Of a stretch of DNA of 64,000 nucleotides, positions 32,001-42,118 are shown piece by piece. The notes beneath the pieces are model-generated. The model was not told the origin of the DNA. It did not search any database and saw only the letters and a list, made by a program, of their open reading frames with translations. The stretch lies in the NCBI GenBank assembly GCA_007922195.1, contig ML681963.1:58382584-58446583 (forward strand), in the 5' to 3' direction. Positions within the stretch are counted from its first letter, which is position 1, and each line of letters starts with the position of its first letter. Position numbers and translations under genes: made by a program. This DNA is from Podocnemis expansa. Lineage: Eukaryota > Chordata > Testudines > Podocnemididae.

Positions 32001-35000
32001 TACAGCTCTAAGGGTGGGGCTTGGCCTTAATACCTTGTCAATTCAAGAAGAGTTGAAAGTATTTAAGGAGACACAAATGTAAACAAGGGACTAAATTGTA
32101 TGGTTGTTACCTGCTTACAAATGACATAACAGGAATGAAGAGTTTAGAGACAGAGAGAATATCTGTGACTCTGCTTAACATGCAGAAGGTCCTGGGTTCA
32201 ATTCCCAGGGGGTTGGACTTGATGATCTCATGAGGTCCCTTCCAGCCCTATGATTGATTGATTGATTGACTTAGATACAAACAGGAATTTATGAAAGCAC
32301 ACCCCCTGCTGAAAGCTCCCTGTCTTTGTTTTTTTTTTTTTTTTTTTTCTCCTCCTCCCCACAGAAAATTGAAAGGATGAAATCAGAGCTCCATCTGCTG
32401 GATGCCCAGGGGAAGCAATCAAATAAGCATGTGTTCTTTTTTGATACCAAAAAAGAGGGTAAGATTAGGGCTTTATTTATTGGAGAACTCCCCTTTGATG
32501 GATCCAGGCTGTGTCCAAATGTTTAAAATTGTGCGGTTGTTTCATCACACCTTTCTCGTGGAGGGGATCCTCCCTCAGAAATGGTTACTTGTTTGAGCCT
32601 CCTGGGCTTGTTATTGACCAGTGGAGGAGATTGCTCCATTTGCTCAGACAGCTGGGCTGTACCTTACTCCTGCAGTAGGCAGAAGGTGCCTAGTCCTCTC
32701 TGTCTAATAGCCACTGCAAGCCATGCATTTGGGTGGAATGCTGAATCTAGCTCAAGGAATATGCTGAGCTCTTATTATGAATATTAAAATGTTTTGGTTT
32801 AAAATTTTTAGTTCAGGAGTTTGATGTTGCGACTCACCTGAATACACTGCCAGAGCTGGTGGACAGAGTATACAATCGACCGACCATTGAAACCCTACAA
32901 AAGGAAACAGTGAAAGGAGCCACTCACCCTGCCCGCTTAAAGGTAGGATGTGTAGCCACACTTTGTAATTTACTATTCAATAGCAAATGGGGTACTGACC
33001 CTCTACCTTTTAAACCATAGTGTGTACTGGGAAGAGTCCATTGGACCATTCTCTGTGTGACCAGGTTTGCTTTTCTAGGCTCAGACTTTTTGGTGGTGGT
33101 GCCAGGAATATTGTGGCACAGTGGCCACTGTCAGGAATTGATTGGCATCCTTGTGTATGACGCCAGTCTTTTCACATCTAGAGTCCTGCAGTCCAGTCTG
33201 GAAAAGCAGCTTAGTCGTATTCTGGTTCATTAGGGACACTTCTCTGCCCTGCAAAACAGTGGGCACAATCAGTCTTCTTTGCTTAGTGTGGAGCACACCA
33301 TTGCTGAGTCAGTGTATCCTTTGCATAAGCATCATTATCTTTGCTCTCTGAAGGAAGCATTTTCAGTTGATGCTGAAGGCACTTGTGTTAAGTTTTACAG
33401 GTCCTGTGGGGATGGTGGATGTTGTTTCTGGGACTGAGAACAGGACTCTGTGTTTCAAGTGGCAATTTAGAGTTTTCTTAGGAATCTCTTCCAGCCCTGC
33501 TAGTTCTCATCCTTTGAGATTGTTTATATAGCCATGGGTGTTTCAGTTTGCAGATTTGATATTTTACTGCTCTGTAGCTGTTCTTTATAGAAATGGTGTT
33601 TATTGGGCATACCAGTATTTAAAAAGCCCTGGTTTGGGAGACTTCCTGTGTTTGCCTTAGATATATAAAAGTGTCACATTGCTGCAGCTGAGCATTTTTG
33701 AAAAAAATAACCTTGTAGCTTGCAGCTGGGGGTGTGGAGGAGCTTCCCTGTGGATTGGGTGACTCTAGCAGATATAAGTGTCTAGATTTTGCATCTTTGC
33801 TTTGCACCTGGTGATCATAGTACTGTGGATATATGTAGCGATTCTCTCCTCTATTAGTTTGGTGGTTCTTCATTAATTTATGTTTGGATTCTCTTCTCTT
33901 CAGTCTTTGCACACAATGTGATTTGTGATGCAGTACTCTGCCTTCTCTTCTGTCCCATGAAACTGTTAAGCTGAACTTTCGTTTCCTAGGTGTTTTTTGA
34001 TTTAAATGTTTCTGTTCTCCAGCTTGCATCACTTACACAGCATCAGCTTTGCTCCCAGTGTTTTAATTTCACAGCAGCTAAGTACAGCTTTAGCAGTATA
34101 AATATCTTCTAATTAGTTTGGATATGTTGGACAATCCTGTAAACTTGAGTCAGTACGTACAATAAGGTAAAAATAAAGGTGTCTAAAATTGCTGGTGGTA
34201 AGATTGCAGTATGTTCCTCTTAAATTATATGCTGGATCTCTCCCCCCCGTCCCGGCCAGTCGTCTTATTCTGGTTTGGTGATAAAGTGGTTGGACAAGTT
34301 TTGACTGGTGGGTTTTCTCCTCTTCCAAGAGACTGAATCATACTACAAACCAGATATGTCTTGTTAGATATTAGTCATAAAACTATACCTGCAGCCATGC
34401 CATGTTTTGAGCCCTCAGCTCTCACAAGTTAAGCAGGATAAGGTTGGTAACTGTTTGGCTGGGAGATCTCCATGTAGTGCCTGTGCTCCAGGAACAGGTC
34501 TCAAAGGCCCTTTTCCTGCTGAACAGTGCAGAGCTAATGTCCTAGCATGGTGCTAGGAGGTTATCCATTTCAAGATTAACTTCTGTGCCTCAAAATCCAT
34601 ATGGCGATTGACTGTAAACAGGAGCAGGCACAGATCGTAACCCTTCCTCAGCTCTGAGGAAGCTATGCCCTTCATTTATGCACTGGTCTTTTTAGTCACA
34701 GCCATGCTCACCGGATGTAAAACTATCAGCATCATCTTCAGTCACAAAAACAACAAAAAGCTAGAAGACTCTTTGATTTGGGGCTATGTTGACTTCTGGA
34801 TCAGCTACAAAACCTAGGTTCTAGCTAGATATCATGGGAGATCCCTTGGTTCCTCCCAAGATACCTGGTCAGCTTAGAAGTGTTTTCTCCTTTAGAGACT
34901 TAGAGGCCTGTTGTCCTAAATTATCTTGCGTGTATTAACCCCTTTGGTTCCTGTTGGGAATATGGTATACACTAGGAAATCTCAACTTTGAGTTAAGGAA

Positions 35001-38000
35001 TTAAACACTGAGTCTTTTGGAAGAAGCCACAAAATTGGTACTGGAGAGGTTAATGAAACTTGTTTGTGGAACTTGTGTGGCTTTTTTTAAAAAAGCCAAA
35101 ATCTTAGTCACCCCAAGTGTGATCCTTGTCAGCCTGGACTGAGTTCAGTGAGAAAATGTATTTTTCTTGTTCTGCAATAAATGTTCTTTTCTTTCTCCAG
35201 AAATTAGCTGAAAAGAGGAAGCGCCAGTACAACCTCCTGAAACAGCGCATTGAGCGGGAAAAGAAAATGTTTATTATTGCACAGAAGATTCAAACGCGCA
35301 AAGATCTGCTGGTGAGGGAGCAAAGGCTTAATTCCTGTTCTTTGGATTCCCCCTGTCGAGGGACTTTGTGCTGAGAACAGGATGTCTGTGTGAATGTGCC
35401 TTCTTTACTTGTAGTGGAGCATTTCAAGTAGCTCCTTATCAAAACTTCCAAGACGCATCCCACCTTTAATGATAGCACAGATAGCTTGTTGATGCATTGT
35501 ACCCATTCAGTCGTTTGGTTGGTAAACTCAAGGCAGAGAGCCAGTTCTCTTCTCAGTGGAGCCCAGTCAGTCTATTGCAGGCGTGGCCAAACTGCAACTC
35601 ACCAGCCACATGCAGCTCTTCAAAGAAAAAGTGCAGCTAGGGAGCTGCTTCAGGCTGGGGGAGTTAAAATCTCCAGCCTGTCAGGTAGCTCTGCAGCCAG
35701 CAACTCAGAGGAGGGGTGCGGGAGGAGTGAGCCCGCAGCTGAGAGCTCAGAGGAGGATTGGGGGCAGGGGAGGAGGGAGCAGCAGCCCACAGCTCAGGAG
35801 AGGGGTGGGGAGGAGGAAGCCCACAGGTCAGAGGAGGGGGGGGGGCAGGGAGCAGCAGCCCCTGCTCAGAGAAGGGATGGGGGGAGGAGCAGCTGGGCAG
35901 CTCATGGAAGCTATTGGGGGGGGGCGTTCTTAGGACAGGGGATCTTCAGGGAATGGAGGCAATGAGGGAAGTGACTGAGGGGATCGGAGGAGACAAGCTG
36001 TAAAGACTGAAAGACTAACAAATTGTTATTTTCTGTTTCCTAGATTTCAGTGTAGATTTTATTTTGCTTTGCTTCATTTTTGTGTACTTTGTAATTTTTT
36101 TAATTTTCTTTTGGTTTGGGTGGGTTTGTTTGATTTGTATTTACCTTATACCACATACCATGGCAGTCTCCGTCTTGTCCACAGCACTTTACAAACTTAG
36201 GGGTACCTCATGCACTCACTTTACAAGTATGGTAGTTAGGAAAGCAGGGTGAAAAGACTTCCATTGTATCAGAGGGAGAAGGAATAAGCCAATGAAGAAT
36301 CCTATTCCTTCTTGCCAACTCTACAGAAACCTGTAGATCGAGCTCTGGACAGTTAAACAAGGAGTTCTGTGGAACTTTTAAAGACTAACCCGTTTAAAGC
36401 TCATGCAATAAATGTTTAGTCTTTAAAAGTGCCACAGGACTCCATGTTTGTTTTGCTGAACTAGACTAACATGGCTGCCTTTTTGGAGCTCTGGACAGTT
36501 GAGGCTTTTCAGAGACCCTGAGGCATTGGAACTAGGGATGAGCTGTTTTCCATGGCATCTTCCTCTTTCAGAATTATTTTATGCAGAATCCTATTCCACA
36601 AAACCAAGCCTGTTTTGAAGGACAAGTGTTGGGCCATGTGTGGAGTAGGAAAGTGTTTTCCTAGGACAGTTGAGCTGTCATGGGAAACAGGAGCAATGTT
36701 CCTTCTAAGGTGGTGATGCAGCTGAACAAGCTATGGATGCACTTGGGGAGCCGATGAGCAGGGGCCTGGCACTGGGTTGGGGAACCAGGAGGGAACTTGC
36801 TCACCTGCATCCAAAGTTGCTAAGCTGTGTAATCAGCTTAGAGGGAACATTGCAGGGAAGGGCAGCATGGTGGGAGATAGCAGGAGGAGTGAGCAATGGT
36901 TAGGGACAGCAGAGAAACAGTGGCATGGCAAGAGACGGCAGGGATGCGGCAACGGGGGGGAGCACAGCATGGTCAGGGAAGCTGTGGCGTGTTTAGATTT
37001 TCTCATAGGCCCTAATGCAGTTTACTCGTTTGTTAAAATTATGTTTTACAAGTCCTAAACATGACATGGAATACTGAGAAATGAAAATACAAAGGAGAAA
37101 AGTTTAAAACTGAATGTAGATTACTTTCAATTTTTTGCACAACTGCTGTGAAGCATTGTATTCCCCAATGAAATTTGTTAAATCAAAACATTGTGCAGTA
37201 CTTAGAGATCAGTACCTTTGAGAGCTTTTACATACTGCATTGACAAGTTACTGCCCAGATTTTAAAAAACCTGCCACTAGCCTGCAGTATTCTACATCCA
37301 GTGACAGCTAAGTTTTTACTGTATAGGTTTAGTTTTCATGGTAACCTTAAGTAATTATTAGAATCTGACATTAGTAGGATCAATATTTGCCCTGTTTTTA
37401 AGATAAAATTAAAGTGTGCAGGAAATTTTAAGTTTCCTAATTTTGGAGTAGGCAAAAGTATGTGGTTATATGCCTCAGTGTGGCTCTGGAAGGTTTAATA
37501 ATTAACTTGTGTGGCTCTTGAGTTCCATAAGTTTGGCCACCCCTGGTCTATTGTAAACTGCTGTGTAAATTAATGGTGATGCCTAAAATTGAAGCTGGTG
37601 CTGTAGTGCTGCAGAAGGGAGGAATGAGGAGCAGTGCCCCCTCTAGGAAAGGAACAGTTCCTCAACCTCCAGTCTAAGAGATTCCTGTGTTAGTGGGAAC
37701 TGGCCAGTCACAGAACAGGTGGTGTGGCTAACACCAGAATGAAAGATGGAAGAACAGATCTTTTCTTTTTCTACCCACTAAACATTAGGAACTGTCCAAT
37801 TTCCACTGAATCTAATATGCATCTCCAGTTCCAGCCAGCACTCTTATTTTCTTCCCTTGTGGCAGGGGTTGGTAACCCCCAACACCTGTGTCAACGAATG
37901 GCATGGGGGCCGAGCTTGAGTGGCACATGGCACCTCTCAGGCTCCCCTGCTGGCCCTGCTCCCCCAGAGCTGCGCAGCTGGGCGGCAAGAGCCGCGTGCT

Positions 38001-38534
38001 GCAGCTGTACTTTCCTGCTGGGGAGCATGGCCAGCAAGAACAAAGAAGCCATGGCACGTGCAGCTCCTGACCCCTGTTGGCCTGTCCCCCTGGTGGGCAG
38101 GGCTGGAGGGGAGCAGAGTGGGTTGGCTAGCCTGCTTCTGGCTCTGACACCAGAGTCAGAAGCCTCTCGCTGGCGGGGGCAGGGAGCTGGCCTTGGCTGG
38201 AACCACGGAGGATGGCAGGGTCAGGAGCCCCAGCCATGGCCAGGAAGCCAGAGGCTGCCTGCTGGCAGGTGTGGCCCCGACCTGGAGGCCTGCCCCTGCC
38301 CCTTTCACCCTATCCCCATTGGCCTCTGAAGGTGCGGTGGGCAGGGATGGCATGGGGACCGGCAAAGGTTGCCGACCCCTGTTTTAGGGTGTGTTTCCTC
38401 TATGATTTGTTAGAAAGGAAAATAATTGTTTGGGTTTTTTTTGTTTCCAGGACAAAACTCAGAAAGTGAAGGTGAAGAAAGAAACCATAAATAGCCCTGC
38501 TGTTTACAAATTCAAATTTCAACGGAAACGTTAA
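25957..38534 (+). CDS. UTP11: UTP11 gene (SSU processome component), 8 exons, complete CDS
   Basis: Spliced gene for UTP11, a nucleolar protein of the small-subunit processome that works with the U3 snoRNP in 18S rRNA maturation. Joining exons 25957-26019, 26113-26174, 27026-27128, 27422-27535, 32365-32458, 32812-32942, 35201-35311 and 38451-38534 gives 762 nt: 253 codons plus TAA. That is the length I recall for human UTP11, and all phases agree. All seven introns are GT-AG. The protein is basic and rich in charged helix; hallmark stretches are HLGLLEKKKDY (exon 2), NPDEFYFKMTRVQLQ (exon 3), VMRTQDLKYVEMKRVAEAK (exon 4), NKHVFFFDTKKE (exon 5), FDVATHL (exon 6) and IEREKKMFIIAQKIQTRKDLL (exon 7). 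The start is the ATG of MAAAFRKAAK in a CpG island, as in mammals. Intron lengths are 93, 851, 293, 4829, 353, 2258 and 3139 nt; the long ones are swollen by transposons. No frameshift or stop was seen. Confidence 0.96.
26113..26174 (+). CDS. UTP11: UTP11 exon 2
   Basis: Acceptor CCTTGCAG before 26113, donor GTGAGT after 26174. It encodes LRARRHLGLLEKKKDYRLRA and ends two bases into a codon. HLGLLEKKKDY is the family signature. The first residues (LRARR) differ from the PGFRK usually found here. Confidence 0.93.
26366..26643. mobile_element. hAT-type element in UTP11 intron 2, exact 8-bp TSD
   Basis: Flanked by AGCTGGGG at 26358-26365 and 26644-26651. Ends TAGGGTTACCAGATGTC and TATCTGGTAACCCCA. 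Same family and orientation as 25,333. Confidence 0.88.
27026..27128 (+). CDS. UTP11: UTP11 exon 3
   Basis: Acceptor TTTTTCAG, donor GTGAGA. The first base completes the codon split with exon 2; the rest encodes DYHKKQNVLKALRKKALDK and then NPDEFYFKMTRVQLQ. The exon ends in phase 0. Confidence 0.95.
27422..27535 (+). CDS. UTP11: UTP11 exon 4
   Basis: 38 codons, phase 0 at both ends, acceptor TTTTAG and donor GTAATA. It encodes DGVHVIKQPKEEVTLEQLK followed by VMRTQDLKYVEMKRVAEAK, closely matching vertebrate UTP11. Confidence 0.95.
27965..28178. mobile_element. Inverted pair of Penelope-like hammerhead repeats in UTP11 intron 4
   Basis: Two copies head to head. The left arm (27,975-28,076) runs 'gtggcacttctaaagacta' to TCATCAG. 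The right arm (28,082-28,178) runs GTCTGACGAAG to 'tagtctttaaaagtgccaca'. On the minus strand the left copy has an intact CTGATGA (28056-28062) and an intact GAAA (28034-28037). The right copy has CTGACGA but ACAA in place of GAAA. The arms can pair over most of about 95 bp. Confidence 0.75.
29975..30093. repeat. Second copy of the dispersed repeat of 8,125 (uninterrupted)
   Basis: 'ccccagttgttggctagtaacag ... gtgagcaccccct' runs on to 'tttcacatcatggggagaatactgct' without the hAT insertion present at 8,179. Confidence 0.65.
30556..30655. other. Assembly gap, 100 N
   Basis: Exactly 100 N, the conventional placeholder length, so the true size is unknown. It follows a run of G, a likely cause of the break. 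Confidence 0.99.
32165..32268 (+). mobile_element. tRNA-headed SINE with CR1-like tail, in UTP11 intron 4
   Basis: 'ctctgcttaacatgcagaagg', B-box-like GGTTCAATTCCC, tail 'gatgatctcatgaggtcccttcc', and a (TGAT)n run of about five units. Same family as 7,040. Confidence 0.7.
32365..32458 (+). CDS. UTP11: UTP11 exon 5
   Basis: A long poly-T/pyrimidine tract ends in CCCCACAG before the exon; donor GTAAGA at 32459. It encodes KIERMKSELHLLDAQGKQS and NKHVFFFDTKKE, ending one base into the next codon. The 4.8-kb intron before it is almost all transposon sequence. Confidence 0.95.
32812..32942 (+). CDS. UTP11: UTP11 exon 6
   Basis: Acceptor TTTTTAG, donor GTAGGA. Two bases complete a valine codon, then QEFDVATHLNTLPELVDRVY and the stretch NRPTIETLQKETVKGA to RLK. 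The FDVATHL and ELVDRV motifs are typical of the family. Confidence 0.94.
34395..34525 (+). repeat. 5S rRNA-like SINE fragment in UTP11 intron 6
   Basis: 'agttaagcaggataaggttggtaa' followed by 'ggctgggagatctcc' resembles the internal promoter and loop region of 5S rRNA (agctaagcagggtcgggcctggttagta...tggatgggagacc). This suggests a diverged 5S-derived SINE rather than a functional 5S gene. Confidence 0.5.
35201..35311 (+). CDS. UTP11: UTP11 exon 7
   Basis: 37 codons, phase 0 at both ends; acceptor CTTTCTCCAG, donor GTGAGG. It encodes a strongly basic helix beginning KLAEKRKRQYNLLKQR, followed by IEREKKMFIIAQKIQTRKDL. Confidence 0.95.
36355..36485. mobile_element. Penelope-like inverted repeat pair with 15-bp TSD
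   Basis: Flanked by GAGCTCTGGACAGTT at 36340-36354 and 36486-36500 (exact). Inside, a short reversed copy ('ctgtggaacttttaaagacta') is joined to a forward copy ('tagtctttaaaagtgccacag ... gaactagactaacatggctgcc'). The hammerhead part is reduced to 'aaagctcatgc'. Confidence 0.8.
36694..36852. mobile_element. Small MITE of the 'TGTTCCCTCTAAG' hAT family
   Basis: Ends CAATGTTCCTTCTAAG and CTTAGAGGGAACATTG, 159 bp. Flanks AACAGGAG and CAGGGAAG do not match well, so the insertion boundary is less certain. Confidence 0.65.
37863..38381. mobile_element. hAT-like element in UTP11 intron 7, near exon 8
   Basis: Ends CAGGGGTTGGTAACCCCC and GGTTGCCGACCCCTG. No good 8-bp duplication. GC-rich interior; the 201-codon plus-strand frame here is not a gene. 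It ends 69 bp before exon 8. Confidence 0.65.
38451..38534 (+). CDS. UTP11: UTP11 exon 8 and stop codon
   Basis: Acceptor TTTGTTTCCAG. Encodes DKTQKVKVKKETINSPAVYK and a basic FKFQRKR tail, then TAA at 38532-38534. The lysine/arginine tail is typical of UTP11. Confidence 0.95.
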   Translation, partial: DKTQKVKVKKETINSPAVYKFKFQRKR

Positions 38535-38667
38535 TATTTCTGTGAAATAATTTGTTACATCCATGTAATATGTTTCTCCTTATTGAGAATGGCTGGTATT
38601 TTATCAGCACAATGTTTATTTTCACTGTGGTTTAATGTTTTGTCAAGAACTAGAACATGTTTTATTT

Positions 38668-38673
38668 AATAAA
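38668..38673 (+). terminator. UTP11: UTP11 polyadenylation signal AATAAA
   Basis: Canonical AATAAA 134 bp after the UTP11 stop codon, in AT-rich 3' UTR sequence and followed within 30 bp by a T-rich stretch. Cleavage would be expected near 38,690, giving a 3' UTR of about 150-160 nt. Confidence 0.75.
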
Positions 38674-38699
38674 CCCAAGAAAATTTCTGCTTCAGTTTT

Positions 38700-39200
38700 G
38701 GTTTTACACATTGGAAAATCAAGAAGAGGTGTCCAGATCCCATGGTGAAAAACACTGAGAGAAGTGTTGTGAACTTGTAACTATATTTTGATAAGCAGTC
38801 TCAGTGCACAATACACAAACAAATGGGGAGACTGGGCCCTGAACAGAGGATGGAGTAAAATCTGTGGTGGTCTGCTTGGGTCTGTCAAATGCTGCAAACC
38901 AGCTCTCTTGTCCGATAGTTCTAGCTGGCAAAAGTCTCTGTGATTAGTCTCTCCCTAAGCACCTACTTTCTCTGTTTCATTGCATCTCTCTTCTTCCATT
39001 TTCCTCTTTTGCTTGATTTCTCTGTTCCGTCTTCATATTTATAAGTGCAATTTATTTTAATGGGACACCTCAAAAGGGAAAGGACAAGTTAAAAATTACC
39101 TAGACAAGTTAGATGTTAAAATGTGTATGTAAATTGCTTGCATAAGCAAACTTTATCAAAAATCGATATGCGTCTTTGTTCTGTGATTCAGTTTCTTAAC
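38700..39200. other. Downstream of UTP11, nothing recognised
   Basis: AT-rich intergenic sequence. Confidence 0.4.
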
Positions 39201-39214
39201 TAGCAGGCACCACC

Positions 39215-39290
39215 CTTTGTGGTTCAAACTGCTTGGTTATTGAAGGAATTTTAAAAAATGGCTCTTATCTTTTGGGTTACTGACCCCCTG
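39215..39290. mobile_element. hAT MITE fragment, relative of 13,249 (inverted)
   Basis: Ends TTTGGGTTACTGACCCCCTG and contains 'cttggttattgaagg' and 'ctcttatctt', the reverse complements of words in 13,249-13,330. The other end is lost. Confidence 0.6.
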
Positions 39291-39409
39291 ATTTAAACCT
39301 TACAGCTCCCCTCTGAGATTAGTAGTATTCCCACTGCATGATTTTTAAAAAAAAAAAAGCAAAGCCTATTTCTGCAACATGCAGAGCATCCTTAACTCTG
39401 ACATCATTG

Positions 39410-39480
39410 GGAAATGACTGAGGCCCATCAATATTAAGCAGGGTCAGCTCTGGGTGGCTTGCTACTGGTAATGCGTCAGT
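39410..39480 (+). repeat. Possible 5S rRNA-like SINE fragment
   Basis: 'attaagcagggtcagctctggg' and 'ttgctactggtaatgcg' resemble the 5S-like block at 34,430. Very short. Confidence 0.35.
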
Positions 39481-39494
39481 ACACTATAGGCTGC

Positions 39495-40314
39495 TCTTTT
39501 GGCTGGCTTGCCCTGTTCCCGCCAGCATGGGATGGCCGGGCCTGGGATGTGTCCCCCTGAGGGTATTTTGGCACCCCCTCAAACAGCAGTGCCCCCCCCC
39601 TGCAGTGCTTACCTTGCTTACTGTGTTGTGCTGGTCCTGTGAGTGGGGGGTGTCAGCCTCCAGCCTTGCCTTCCCCAGCTCTTTCAGGGCTGGAGACAGC
39701 TTTCAGCCTCAGTGCAGTGGAAGGCTGGATGCAGCACCCCCCCTCCCACTTTTAGCAGCCCATTCCAAGGAATCCAGGTCAGGAGTTAGTGCACACCCAT
39801 ACCCGGCCCCAGGAATTCCTCCCTTCTGATAGGGGCCAGAAACTCAGAGGAGGATATTTACAGGCACATCGGCAGCACTTTCATCACTCCCTGCATCCTG
39901 GGTCTGTATGGACTGGGCTGGCCCTCCAGGCTCCCAGAGCTCCCTTCCCTGTGCAGCTGGTCTCTCTGTTCCTGGCTTAGCTGGCATCCTTCCACCTCAG
40001 CAGCTGGCTTCTGGCAGCTGCCTCCCCCCCCCCCCCTTACATATGCACCCAAGCCAAGCCCCTTCTGGGCTTTTCCAGCCCATGCTAAGCTACTGAGGCC
40101 TTGCCTTGCCCTGCCCAGCACAGCACTTACCTGCACTTATGCAGGGGAGTCTCCAGCTGTGAGCTGCTTCCCACCCTGACCCCTCCAAGCCACTGAGAAC
40201 AGAGCAGGGCAGGATGTTTAAATGCCCCCCCCCCCCAGCTCTCATCTATGGAGCCACAAAGCAGGTGCTTAAAGAGCTGATAATGGCTCAAAAAGCCCAT
40301 GTTGCTGATCCCCG
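39495..40314. repeat. GC-rich hAT-like remnant
   Basis: Right edge ATGTTGCTGATCCCC looks like the reversed end of the 'GGGGTCAGCAAC' family. The left end is unclear. The interior is C-rich and holds long C runs (about 40,023 and 40,226). No gene. Confidence 0.4.
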
Positions 40315-40573
40315 GTTTAAATTAATGTTTGGTCAGATCCTCACCATCCAGTGATGAAAGGCAGCAGTATATAAACATAAAATATAACTTTATTATTTAT
40401 TAACTAAATACAGGAGTATCTTCATGTTCTGACTCTGGTGGAATTCACCAAAGTAACCTCACCAGTGGACACACAGCTTCTTAGCCCACAGAGATTCATG
40501 CTCAACTATCTAAAGGCAAAATTAGGTCAGAGGCTACTTTAAGTGAGAGGATTTGATTTTTATGTGACTCTTT

Positions 40574-41019
40574 GGCTGTGTTCACGCACGGGGTTATTTT
40601 GATAAGGTTGTTTCGAAACAACTTGTATCGAAATAATGCCTTATTTCAAAATGACTTATTTTGAATTAGCAAAAAAGTCACTTTGAAATAAGGAGAAAAG
40701 CCGGAATCGAAATAGCAATTCCGGACAACAGTTATTTCAAAACGACTCATCGTCGTTTCTAAACAACATGCTCAAACAATGGCTGTTTCGAAAGAAGTCG
40801 TTTCGAAACCACCGTTGTTTCGAAACAACACATTTACACGGCGTTGTTTCGAAACAACTGTTGCAAAACAACGTTGTTTTGCCCACAGACTAGGTTTAAC
40901 TTGTTTCGAAACAACGGTTCCTGATGTTCCGAAACAACCGTGTGTTGTGTGAACAGCCGAAACCTTATTTCGAAACAACCTCCGTTGTTTCGAAATAAGG
41001 AGGCTGTGTGAACACAGCC
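40574..41019. mobile_element. Harbinger-like palindromic MITE, copy 2
   Basis: Ends GGCTGTGTTCAC and GTGAACACAGCC, TTT duplicated on both sides (40571-40573, 41020-41022). The interior is an array of TTTCGAAA palindromes as at 15,085. Confidence 0.82.
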
Positions 41020-41345
41020 TTTCAGTGTTACTCTTTCCAGGCCTGGGGCCTGCTGCATCCTCCCACTGGCCTATCCCCGACTGAGCCACCAGCCCAGCCC
41101 AACCCAGAGTCTTCCCCTTGGCTGATCCTCAGCTGTGTGGCTGGCTTGGCCTGAGGCCTACCACCTCCTCCCCCTGGCTGATCCCCAGCTGCACTGCTGG
41201 CCTGCCCCAGCCCATCCCATCCCTGGGCCTGCCCCACCTGTCCAATTGCTGCCATCCTGGCCTGTCCTGTGCGCAGGAGTGAAAAAATCCTGCGTGGCAG
41301 GATTTTTCCACGTGTGGCCATGCAGCTTCGAGGGAACAGTAGTCT
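41020..41345. other. GC-rich sequence, no gene
   Basis: Repeats the words 'ggctgatcc(t/c)cagctg' and 'tggcctgccc' as a degenerate tandem. A phrase TTCGAGGGAACA near 41,327 recalls the end of the 'TTAGAGGGAACATTG' hAT family. Confidence 0.4.
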
Positions 41346-41385
41346 GGTTATGTTCAATATTTTCATCAGTGACTTAGGTGATGGT

Positions 41386-42118
41386 GTTGTGGGGGGGTCA
41401 AGGGGCTTCAGCCCCCCCTTAAAACTCAGGGTCAGCCCCTGAGCAGCACTCTGCAAAACTGCACAGGGGTGCATCATCATGCCTCCTGCGCAGGGAACAC
41501 AGCCACTGTTCCCTCTAAGCTGTGCATGTGTGCGTGCGCACACAGGTCATGAAAACTGTGCACACAACAAAATAAAGTGTGCACTAAAAAATTCAATAGT
41601 GCTAATATTGGTGCTTACAAAGAAATGTTCTTGCGCACACAAAGAAATTGTTTGCGCACAGTCTACGAGTAATTAGAGGGAACATTGAACACAGCTGGCA
41701 GCCACGGCCTCTACCTGGCTGGAAAACAGAGTCTTCTGGCCAGGAGGGACCTGCCCCAGGCTGGGCTGAGAGTTTTAAAAACTCCCTCTCTGGCCTGCCC
41801 CTCCTTTGAGCATGCTCAGAGCAGGTTCATGCCAGGGGCCTCAGCCACTGCTGCAGCCCCACTCTCCCCTGTTGGCCAGGTAAGGGAGCTATGATGGTGG
41901 AAGGCACGAGGGTCCGGTGGGGAAAGGGTGTGGGGGAGGCGGTCGGCCTGGGGCAGTGGGGGACAGTGGTGTGACCAGGGGGTTAGGGAAGGGCTAGAGG
42001 GCCGCGGGGGTGGGGGGCAGTTAGGGAAGGGCTTGGGGAACCAGCGGGGCTGGGCTGGAATGGAACGGATCAGGGGTCTGGTGGCTGGTGGGGGTCGCCC
42101 CCCCGATATTTATATATA
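41386..42118. repeat. GC-rich insertion in the CR1
   Basis: Starts near GGGGGGGTCAAGGGGCTT and ends near GGGGGTCGCCCCCCCGATA. No clear inverted repeat or target duplication. It itself carries the hAT MITE at 41,504. Confidence 0.5.
41504..41687. mobile_element. hAT MITE, 'TGTTCCCTCTAAG' family, exact TSD
   Basis: Flanked by AACACAGC at 41496-41503 and 41688-41695. Ends CACTGTTCCCTCTAAG and TTAGAGGGAACATTG. The interior alternates TGTGCGCA-type words. This best-preserved copy defines the family. Confidence 0.88.

Larger units (their letters stand above)
35578..37545. mobile_element. hAT element in UTP11 intron 7 (with two nested insertions)
   Basis: Flanked by GTCTATTG at 35570-35577 and 37546-37553 (exact). 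Ends CAGGCGTGGCCAAACTGC and AAGTTTGGCCACCCCTG. It contains a Penelope-like insertion (36355-36485) and a small MITE (36694-36852). An inverted relative is at 51,703. The GC-rich, GGAGGAG-rich left part gives chance frames. Confidence 0.88.

Noticed and set aside
35486..36003. Glu/Gly-rich frames of 80-159 codons
   Set aside because: Produced by the GGAGGAG-rich interior of the intron 7 hAT.
37724..38329. 201-codon plus-strand frame before UTP11 exon 8
   Set aside because: Falls in the GC-rich interior of a hAT-like element within intron 7; no conserved motif.
26020..38450. Intronic snoRNA in UTP11
   Set aside because: Ribosome-biogenesis genes often host snoRNAs, so I looked for C/D (RTGATGA...CTGA) and H/ACA patterns. 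The only CTGATGA-type words belong to the Penelope repeats; no convincing snoRNA was seen.
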